Positions 1 to 5,150 of a stretch of 6,975 nt of DNA are shown here, piece by piece (position 1 is the stretch's first letter; each line of letters opens with the position of its first letter). The DNA comes from Alkalibacter sp964582705 (lineage in GTDB: Bacteria > Bacillota > Clostridia > Eubacteriales > Alkalibacteraceae). The stretch spans positions 1 to 6,975 of the forward strand of contig CAZOTE010000094.1 of NCBI GenBank assembly GCA_964582705.1, in the 5' to 3' direction. The notes under the pieces were generated by a model. The model was not told the origin of the DNA. It was given only the letters and a program-made list of their open reading frames with translations, and ran no database searches. The position numbers and the translations under genes were made by a program.

Positions 1-771
1 GCCCATGCCGTTTTCATCCAATGATATAACTGGCTTAAGATTCATCAATTTTGCTGCAATACCCGTGACTTTATTTACTCTTCCCGACCTGACCATGTAT
101 TTGAGAGTATTAACGCTTACGAATATTTTTGTCTTTTGAGCCAGCCTGTTGATTTCATCGACAATTTCGTCATGATCGTACCCTTTTTCTATAAGTTCTG
201 CCGCTTTCATTACCAACAGCCCTTGTGCTCCCGAGTTTTGCTTTGAATCGATGACATCTATTTTTTTGCCTGCTTTAATGAAAAGCTCTGCTGCATTTGA
301 TACTGTTTGATGGGTGCCGCTGAGGGCTTTCGCCACAGTAATGGCTATCACTGAATCGTAATGTTCTGTGAGTGATGCAAATATGCTTTCCACAACTTTA
401 TAGTTTGGCTGTGAAGATGTAGGGTATTCCTCAACCTGATCCAACAAATCGTAGAAGTTTTCAGAAGTTATAGTTAGTTTGTCTAAATAAGCTGTGTCCT
501 CCAACATGAGGTTCAAAGGTATCATGTGAATCTGGTGTTCATCCATGATACCTCGAGGCAAATCAGCGATGGAATCTGTCACTAGGGCTATCTTGTGTTT
601 TCTATTATAAATAGAGTCGTATTGCGACTTCATATCATCCACCTTTTGTTGTTTGATTTTCCCGTATTTTCGCAATATCATAAATATTTCATCGGGATTG
701 TCTGTGTGGATATGAATTCTAGCCTTGCTTTCATTTCCGGCAACTATAAGAGAATCACCGAGATCTTTCAT
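1..771 (-). CDS. DegV-domain half of an interrupted DhaL-DegV (FakA-FakB-like) protein, truncated by the window edge
   Basis: Read on the minus strand from the ATG at 771, this frame stays open for 257 codons to the window edge. It begins inside the FakA middle domain (LGDSLIVAG about residues 4-12, then RIHIHTDNP, then a VDDMKSQ motif). It then enters a DegV (EDD fold) lipid-binding domain: ALVTDSIADLP, IPLNL, the TSSQP variant of the family TTSQP motif, SGTHQT, VIDSKQNSGAQG, a GRVNK segment and KPVISLDENG at the edge. DegV/FakB proteins bind a fatty acid for phosphorylation by FakA. The sequence continues, in the -1 frame, the DhaL reading frame that stops at 768; no residues appear to be missing at the join. 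Its ATG overlaps that TGA (ATGA), but no good ribosome binding site precedes it, and the break falls inside a domain. I therefore read it as the second half of one protein, not a separate gene. The domain call is firm; the way it is expressed is not known. Confidence 0.88.
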   Translation of the reverse strand, partial: MKDLGDSLIVAGNESKARIHIHTDNPDEIFMILRKYGKIKQQKVDDMKSQYDSIYNRKHKIALVTDSIADLPRGIMDEHQIHMIPLNLMLEDTAYLDKLTITSENFYDLLDQVEEYPTSSQPNYKVVESIFASLTEHYDSVIAITVAKALSGTHQTVSNAAELFIKAGKKIDVIDSKQNSGAQGLLVMKAAELIEKGYDHDEIVDEINRLAQKTKIFVSVNTLKYMVRSGRVNKVTGIAAKLMNLKPVISLDENGMG

Positions 772-1529
772 CTCTTTTTTATGCTGTCCAAATTAATCCC
801 TTCATTTTGAACCAAGCCTTCTGTACAATACCTGAAGTTGAATTCATTGTGGACATTTTCAGGATGATCTTCAAATGAAATTCCACCAAAGTTATCCTTG
901 TTGAGCTCTTCTACCTTTCCTGTATGAAGGAACCTTGCAAAGCCCTCAATAAAGTGAACAAAGCCCTTAGCTCCCGAATCGACGACAGCTGCATCCTTTA
1001 AAACCTTTAATTTATTTGGTGTGTCTTTTAATGAATTAATAGCAGCATCTAATGAACCAGAGATCAAATCATAAAAATCTGCCGCATTCTCTTTTAAACT
1101 GTATATGGAGTCGGCCCAATCTTTTATTACTGTGATCATCGTTCCTTCCACCGGATTGCTTATTGCAGCATAAGCGTGAGGAACCGCTTGCTTTACCGAT
1201 TCTGCAAAAGTGCTTATCGAAATTCTATCATCTTCTTTCAAGCCCATGGAAATTCCGTTTATATACTGGGCGAATATTATACCGGAATTGCCCCTGGCAC
1301 CGATTAAAGCCGCATCTGCTATGGATTTGAATGTTTCCCTTGCAGAACCTTCAAATTTTGCTTCTTCTATTATAGTTGTCATCGTCGAAGCCAAGTTATT
1401 GCCCGTATCTCCGTCCGGAACCGGAAAAACGTTTATTTCATTTAGAACTTTTTTTTGACTGATAACTTCATTTGCTCCCGACAAAAATGAATAATATATT
1501 TTTTCTCCATCTAAATGCGTAACTTTCAT
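768..1529 (-). CDS. DhaL (DAK2) kinase-domain half of the interrupted FakA-like DhaL-DegV protein
   Basis: This frame encodes 253 residues. Residues 1 to about 205 form a DhaL/DAK2 ATP-binding domain. It has the Mg-nucleotide motif VPDGDTGNN (about 37-45), GARGNSGI (77-84) and DAAVVDSGAKGF near residue 180-190. The family phosphorylates a substrate held by a partner protein; in FakA the substrate is a fatty acid bound to FakB (DegV), giving acyl phosphate for phospholipid synthesis. The tail FRYCTEGLV starts the FakA middle domain, which is then cut by TGA at 768-770. The rest of that domain and a DegV domain follow in the -1 frame. The start at 1529 has GAGGGG at 1539-1544 with 9-base spacing. 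It lies 23 bases after the DUF2177 gene, so the two are probably co-transcribed. FakA proteins are usually single chains of about 550 residues, so this half alone is short. The fusion of kinase and lipid carrier is inferred from the join. Confidence 0.9.
   Translation of the reverse strand: MKVTHLDGEKIYYSFLSGANEVISQKKVLNEINVFPVPDGDTGNNLASTMTTIIEEAKFEGSARETFKSIADAALIGARGNSGIIFAQYINGISMGLKEDDRISISTFAESVKQAVPHAYAAISNPVEGTMITVIKDWADSIYSLKENAADFYDLISGSLDAAINSLKDTPNKLKVLKDAAVVDSGAKGFVHFIEGFARFLHTGKVEELNKDNFGGISFEDHPENVHNEFNFRYCTEGLVQNEGINLDSIKKR
774..780 (-). other. Candidate -1 slippery heptamer A AAA AAG at the frame break
   Basis: On the minus strand the zero-frame codons are ATA AAA AAG AGA TGA, so the heptamer sits in the exact X XXY YYZ phase. 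A -1 slip gives AAA AAA GAG ATG and enters the open DegV frame. This heptamer is the one used in E. coli dnaX. A weak Shine-Dalgarno-like AAGGGA lies at 797-802, 16 bases upstream, which is further than in dnaX. A small 5-bp hairpin (760-774, loop GAAAG) begins on the last base of the heptamer, too close to be a classical stimulator. A seventh A would also restore the frame, so a deletion or a sequencing undercall explains the data equally well. Confidence 0.45.
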
Positions 1530-1552
1530 TTACATCATCCCCTCATGTAATT

Positions 1553-1954
1553 TTATTTTAAAAATGTCTTGACGACCAGAAAGCTTATCGTCGAGGTCAA
1601 TCCGCTTAAAACCGTACCCCAAATCAAGTCGATTATTGTTATAGTCAAAGGCCAGTCTCTGATAGTAGCTAAATTTGTGAGATCATAAGTCGCGTATGTT
1701 ATAAATCCAAAAAAGCCTCCGGCTAAAATTGCATAGACTATATCTCCCTTTTCAAGCGCCGGGTTGACTACAAAAAACACCATCCCCGCAACAAACAATA
1801 GATAAAATACTATTGCTGCTGTCCAATTAACTTCTGGAGCCAACAGATAGCCCAGATATCTCTGATACAGATTTTTAGCAATTACTCCGAGCCAAATCAA
1901 GTCTATTGCAAAAAATACCAAAACAGCTACGCCGTATACCTTTAGAAATTGCAT
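1553..1954 (-). CDS. DUF2177 family four-helix membrane protein
   Basis: A small integral membrane protein of 133 residues with four predicted transmembrane segments, at about residues 3-25, 44-65, 71-92 and 102-130. Family marks include the DLIWLG stretch in helix 1, the YLGYLL and VNPAL segments, YATYDLTNLAT near residue 87 and DLIWG in helix 4. These fit DUF2177, whose function I do not know. Two ATG codons lie close together, at 1960 and 1954. The ribosome binding site AGGGAGGAGG ends directly at the first, leaving no spacer, but is 6 bases from the second. I therefore prefer 1954; the longer form would be 135 residues. It heads a probable two-gene operon with the DhaL-DegV gene, which starts 23 bases downstream of its stop. 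That makes a link to the membrane or lipids plausible but unproven. No convincing minus-strand promoter was found in 1961-2121. Confidence 0.85.
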   Translation of the reverse strand: MQFLKVYGVAVLVFFAIDLIWLGVIAKNLYQRYLGYLLAPEVNWTAAIVFYLLFVAGMVFFVVNPALEKGDIVYAILAGGFFGFITYATYDLTNLATIRDWPLTITIIDLIWGTVLSGLTSTISFLVVKTFLK

Positions 1955-1960
1955 TGTCAT

Positions 1961-1970
1961 CCTCCTCCCT
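1961..1970 (-). promoter_or_regulatory. Ribosome binding site that decides the DUF2177 start
   Basis: The minus strand reads AGGGAGGAGG and abuts ATGACAATG. Spacing to the first ATG (1960) is zero and to the second (1954) is 6 bases, which is normal for initiation, so the second ATG is favoured. Confidence 0.7.
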
Positions 1971-2053
1971 ATTCTCTTAAATAACTATTACCCCGGATTT
2001 CATTTTTCAAATAAGCTTAATTTTAATTTATTCTGTATTTTAATTTTTGATTG

Positions 2054-2082
2054 TTGACATCCCACATCGTCAGATATATTCT
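2054..2082 (+). promoter_or_regulatory. Sigma-A-type promoter for the flavodoxin gene
   Basis: A perfect -35 hexamer TTGACA (2054-2059) is followed after 17 bases by TATTCT (2077-2082), a 4 of 6 match to the -10 consensus. Transcription would start near 2089, giving a leader of about 33 bases with AAGGAGGAG at 2108-2116 before the ATG at 2122. Confidence 0.65.
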
Positions 2083-2121
2083 ATCATTGAAAGGTATTCA
2101 TTATTTTAAGGAGGAGTACGA

Positions 2122-2601
2122 ATGAAAACTTTGATAGCTTTTACTACAAAATATGGCTGCACTGAAAAATGTGTCAGTAAATTAGCCCAAGGTCTCAATG
2201 GGGATGTTGAGACTGTAAACTTAAAAACACAAAAAAGCCCTGACATACAAGATTTCGACAAAATAATTTTAGGCGGATCCATTTATGCCGGCAGGATTCA
2301 AAAGGAACTGCAGAATTTCACATCCGCCAACCTCGAAGCACTGCAGGATAAAAAAATCGGACTTTTCGTGTGCGGAATGCAGGAAGGAGAAGAAGCCTTG
2401 CAGGAACTTAACGCAGCTTTTCCTGAAAGCTTGCGAAAAACAGCTGTCGCAAAAGAATTTTTCGGAGGTGAGTTCATATTCAGCAAGATGAAATTTTTGG
2501 ATAAAGCCATTGCCAAAAAAGTCTCTGGAATGGAGAATGATACTTCAAATATAAATCAAGATAAGATAGAGAGTTTTATCTCCAATATGAATAATATTTA
2601 A
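2122..2601 (+). CDS. Flavodoxin-domain protein, HemG-like family
   Basis: A complete 159-residue protein with one flavodoxin fold that should bind FMN. The phosphate-binding loop is TTKYGCTEK (residues 8-16), after the first beta strand MKTLIAF. The second flavin loop region is LGGSIYAGRIQKE (50-62), and the strand GLFVCGMQEGEE (80-91) leads into the third. The segment EFFGGEFIFSKMKFLDKAIAKKV (about 112-134) resembles the end of HemG-type menaquinone-dependent protoporphyrinogen oxidases and their flavodoxin relatives. HemG-like names are often attached to proteins with no heme role, and no heme genes are present here, so I call only a flavodoxin-domain redox protein. AAGGAGGAG lies 5 bases before the start. 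It is the first plus-strand gene, divergent from the DUF2177 operon. The next gene is 104 bases away and appears to have its own promoter. Confidence 0.88.
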   Translation: MKTLIAFTTKYGCTEKCVSKLAQGLNGDVETVNLKTQKSPDIQDFDKIILGGSIYAGRIQKELQNFTSANLEALQDKKIGLFVCGMQEGEEALQELNAAFPESLRKTAVAKEFFGGEFIFSKMKFLDKAIAKKVSGMENDTSNINQDKIESFISNMNNI

Positions 2602-2619
2602 ATAGTCATTAGATTTTTA

Positions 2620-2648
2620 TTGAATAATCCTTCATTTTTATATAAAAT
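2620..2648 (+). promoter_or_regulatory. Sigma-A-type promoter for the DAHP synthase gene
   Basis: TTGAAT (2620-2625, 4 of 6 match) and TAAAAT (2643-2648, 5 of 6 match) are separated by 17 bases in an AT-rich intergenic stretch. The predicted start near 2655 leaves a leader of about 50 bases. No tryptophan or T-box-like leader structure was recognised in it. AT-rich DNA produces such matches by chance, so confidence is moderate. Confidence 0.5.
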
Positions 2649-2705
2649 ATATTTAATAACCATTTTTAAATATGGATATTGAATACATAACGAGGAGTTC
2701 AATAT

Positions 2706-3734
2706 ATGAATATGAAATTAATAAAAAGGCTTCCCTCAAAAGAAGAAATCCGTGATCTATTACCTGTATCACCTGAGAGTCAAAATGCAAGAGCAAATAA
2801 AATTGATGAAATAAAATCAATTTTTTCCGGAGAGGACGATCGTTTTCTCCTTGTAATAGGTCCATGCTCTGCCGACAATGAAGATTCTGTCTATGAGTAT
2901 ATTGACCGACTGGCTCGACTGCAGGAAGAGGTTAAGGAAAGAGTGCTGATGATTCCCAGAATCTATACAAACAAGCCAAGAACCACAGGCGGGGGTTACA
3001 AGGGCATGCTGCACCAGCCAGATCCCAACAAAGAGCCTGACATGTCTGAAGGCATTAAAGCCATGAGGAAATTACACATAAAAGCACTTGAGAACTTCCA
3101 TATGCCTGCAGCAGATGAAATGCTTTATCCTGACAATTATTCTTACCTTGAAGATATTCTTGGTTACATTGCCATCGGAGCAAGATCTGTTGAAAATCAA
3201 CAACACCGATTGACTTGCAGCGGTGTAGATATTCCTGTAGGCATGAAAAACCCAACAAGTGGCGATTGTTCTGTCATGCTAAACGCTATAAATGCCGCTC
3301 AACAAGGCCACAGATTCATTTACAGAGGTTTTGACGCTGAATCTTCAGGAAATCCTTACGCTCATGGTATACTAAGAGGAGCAGTCGATCCATATGGAAA
3401 GAACGTGCCAAATTACCATTATGAAGATTTAAAATTCTTCTCAGAGCTTTACGAGAAAACCGAATTCGCAAATAAAGCCATCATAATTGACACTAACCAT
3501 GCTAATTCCATGAAACGATACAAAGAACAGCCTAGAATCGCCAAGGAGATTTTATGGAGCAGAAAATACGATCCATTGCTTAAAAAGATGGTAAAGGGTC
3601 TAATGATTGAAAGCTACCTGGTTGAAGGAAGCCAGGATGTTTCTGAGAATACATACGGAAAATCGATAACTGATCCGTGTCTCGGATGGGAAGACACGGA
3701 AAAACTTGTTTATCACATAGCTGAAAATTCATAA
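2706..3734 (+). CDS. aroF: 3-deoxy-7-phosphoheptulonate (DAHP) synthase, class I AroFGH type
   Basis: The enzyme condenses phosphoenolpyruvate with erythrose 4-phosphate to DAHP, the first committed step of the shikimate pathway, in the cytoplasm. The protein has 342 residues, close to E. coli AroG (350). Aligned from memory with AroG, the metal ligands are present: Cys54 in IGPCSA, His265 in DTNHANS, Glu302 in IESYLVEG and Asp323 in SITDPCLGWED. The substrate motif RIYTNKPRTT covers residues 85-94, with GARSVENQ at 158-165 and KNPTSGD at 181-187. The loop after the KPRTT motif (GGGYKG, 95-100) differs from the VGWKG of the enterobacterial enzymes. The N-terminal extension (residues 1-45), which helps bind feedback inhibitors in AroG-type enzymes, is present, but the inhibitor specificity cannot be read here. 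GAGGAG at 2692-2697 lies 8 bases before the ATG. The gene stands apart from any other aromatic-pathway gene and ends just before a strong terminator. The letter F is conventional only. Confidence 0.95.
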   Translation: MNMKLIKRLPSKEEIRDLLPVSPESQNARANKIDEIKSIFSGEDDRFLLVIGPCSADNEDSVYEYIDRLARLQEEVKERVLMIPRIYTNKPRTTGGGYKGMLHQPDPNKEPDMSEGIKAMRKLHIKALENFHMPAADEMLYPDNYSYLEDILGYIAIGARSVENQQHRLTCSGVDIPVGMKNPTSGDCSVMLNAINAAQQGHRFIYRGFDAESSGNPYAHGILRGAVDPYGKNVPNYHYEDLKFFSELYEKTEFANKAIIIDTNHANSMKRYKEQPRIAKEILWSRKYDPLLKKMVKGLMIESYLVEGSQDVSENTYGKSITDPCLGWEDTEKLVYHIAENS

Positions 3735-3740
3735 AATACA

Positions 3741-3769
3741 AGGGCAAACTTTATGGTTTGTCCTTTTTT
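3741..3769 (+). terminator. Rho-independent terminator after the DAHP synthase gene
   Basis: A 9-bp stem, AGGGCAAAC (3741-3749) with GTTTGTCCT (3756-3764) and one G-T pair, closes a 6-base loop and is followed by a run of T ending at 3769. It begins 6 bases after the stop codon. It lies just 30 bases before the photolyase ATG. Confidence 0.85.
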
Positions 3770-3787
3770 CTAACTAACATCAAGCAC

Positions 3788-3794
3788 GAGGAGG
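3788..3794 (+). promoter_or_regulatory. Ribosome binding site that decides the photolyase start
   Basis: GAGGAGG lies 5 bases before the ATG at 3800. An upstream in-frame TTG at 3758 lies inside the terminator hairpin and has no such site, so it is rejected as a start. Confidence 0.85.
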
Positions 3795-3799
3795 TCTTT

Positions 3800-5110
3800 A
3801 TGGATAGAAGAAGCAGGCTTCTTAAAAACGGGAATAATAAAGGTGGATCTCACATTGTATATTGGATGAGCAGAGATCAAAGAACTGAAGACAATTGGGC
3901 TCTCCTACACGCCCAAGATGCCGCAATTAAAGAATCGAAGAGCATGAGCGTTGTCTTTTGTCTTTATACCGATTATCCCAACGCACAAAAGGAACACTTT
4001 GATTTCATGTTGGCAGGCCTTCTGGAGTGCCAAGAAAAGTTAAAAAGACATAATATACCTATGCATATTATTAAAGGAGATCCTTCTGAAATCATACCTT
4101 ATTATCTTGGATTAGCTAATGCGTCATTGCTGGTCAGCGATTTTTCTCCTCTCAAGACAAATCTGGATTGGAAAGCAGAAATTAACAAAAGAATAGATAT
4201 TTCCCACGTGGAGGTAGATACGAGAAATATCGTCCCCTGCTTTGTCGCCTCAAATAAAAAGGAATACGGAGCTTATACGATAAGGCCTAAGATTCACAAG
4301 TTATTGGATATTTACTTGAAAGAAATCCCCAAGCTTCGTATCCATCCCATACATTTCAAGCCCCCTGAAGGCTTTAAAACACTGCGTTATTATGAACCCC
4401 AAGCTACGACCCTGTCAGTTTTAAATAGTGGTTCCTGGGAGGCCATGAAGGTCTTTAATGACTTCATCCAGCACAATCTTAAAAATTACCACCTTAGAAA
4501 TGACCCGAACGCAGGTGCTGAGTCGAAATTGTCAAAATTTCTTCACTTTGGACAGATAAGCAGCCAGAGGATAGCACTCGAAGTAATAAATTCGGGGATT
4601 CCTGACAACGGTTTTTTAGAAGAGCTTATTATTAGACGTGAGCTTGCTGATAATTTTTGCTATTACGAAAAAAACTACGATTCTGTAGAATCCTTTCCCG
4701 ATTGGGCTAAGATCACCTTGGAATTCCACAAAAATGATCCTCGTGAATACATTTATGACATTTCAGAGCTTGAATCTTCGGCAACTCACGACGAACTCTG
4801 GAATGCTGCACAAAACCAGATGCGTTACACAGGTTACATGAATGGATACATGCGAATGTACTGGGCTAAAAAGATACTTGAATGGTCCCCTTCTGCCGAA
4901 AAAGCTCTTGAGGCATGCATCTTAATGAATGACCGGTATATGATGGACGGAAGGGATTCAAACGGCTACGCTGGCATTGCATGGTCCATAGGAGGAGTCC
5001 ACGACCGGGCTTGGAAAGAAAGGGCTGTATTTGGCAAGATCAGATATATGAATTACAACGGATGCAAGCGAAAATTTGATATCGAAAAGTACATAAGAAC
5101 CTATATTTAA
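3800..5110 (+). CDS. phrB: Class II CPD deoxyribodipyrimidine photolyase
   Basis: The enzyme uses blue light and reduced FAD to split cyclobutane pyrimidine dimers in DNA. The 436-residue protein is close to the usual class II length (about 440-460). Family signatures run along its length: YWMSRDQRTEDNWALL (21-36) at the N-terminal Rossmann domain, SDFSPL (113-118), YTIRPKI (159-165), FLHFGQISSQR (247-257), RRELADNFC (279-287), and the FAD-domain block NDRYMMDGRDSNGY (377-390) with AWSIGGVHDRAWKER (394-408) and RYMNYNGCKRKFD. Trp334, Trp355 and Trp362 have the same 21- and 7-residue spacing as the electron-transfer tryptophans I recall for the Methanosarcina mazei enzyme (360, 381, 388), so photoreduction should work. 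Start chosen at 3800 from GAGGAGG 5 bases upstream. Only 65 bases separate it from the DAHP synthase, and a terminator fills part of that. It may depend on read-through or on a weak promoter near 3710-3737. It converges with the hydrogenase gene. Confidence 0.96.
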   Translation: MDRRSRLLKNGNNKGGSHIVYWMSRDQRTEDNWALLHAQDAAIKESKSMSVVFCLYTDYPNAQKEHFDFMLAGLLECQEKLKRHNIPMHIIKGDPSEIIPYYLGLANASLLVSDFSPLKTNLDWKAEINKRIDISHVEVDTRNIVPCFVASNKKEYGAYTIRPKIHKLLDIYLKEIPKLRIHPIHFKPPEGFKTLRYYEPQATTLSVLNSGSWEAMKVFNDFIQHNLKNYHLRNDPNAGAESKLSKFLHFGQISSQRIALEVINSGIPDNGFLEELIIRRELADNFCYYEKNYDSVESFPDWAKITLEFHKNDPREYIYDISELESSATHDELWNAAQNQMRYTGYMNGYMRMYWAKKILEWSPSAEKALEACILMNDRYMMDGRDSNGYAGIAWSIGGVHDRAWKERAVFGKIRYMNYNGCKRKFDIEKYIRTYI

Positions 5111-5117
5111 TCATATA

Positions 5118-5148
5118 AAATCGGCACTTCCTAAGGAAGTGCCGATTT
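5118..5148. terminator. Bidirectional terminator between photolyase and hydrogenase
   Basis: A perfect 14-bp stem, from AAATCGGCACTTCC (5118-5131) and its complement at 5135-5148, closes a TAA loop. A T-rich stretch follows it on the plus strand, and TTTTATAT follows on the minus strand. It occupies most of the 40 bases between the two convergent stop codons and should end both transcripts. Confidence 0.92.
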
Positions 5149-5150
5149 CT

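Noticed and set aside
768..771. ATGA stop-start overlap as ordinary translational coupling of two separate genes
   Set aside because: Not excluded, but less likely: no usable ribosome binding site precedes the ATG, and the break cuts the FakA middle domain between YCTEGLV and LGDSL instead of falling in a linker.
595..810. Plus-strand open frame of 71 codons
   Set aside because: It is antisense to the DhaL-DegV gene, has no recognisable domain, and the minus strand shows clear family motifs.
1990..2020. Possible minus-strand promoter TTGAAA-17-TAGTTA for the DUF2177 operon
   Set aside because: The -10 element matches the consensus poorly in very AT-rich DNA; there is not enough to call it.
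2122..2601. Naming the flavodoxin as protoporphyrinogen oxidase HemG
   Set aside because: The similarity is at the family level only and no heme synthesis gene is nearby.
3758..3799. An in-frame TTG start that would add 14 residues to the photolyase
   Set aside because: It lies inside the terminator hairpin of the previous gene and lacks a ribosome binding site. The ATG at 3800 has GAGGAGG 5 bases upstream.
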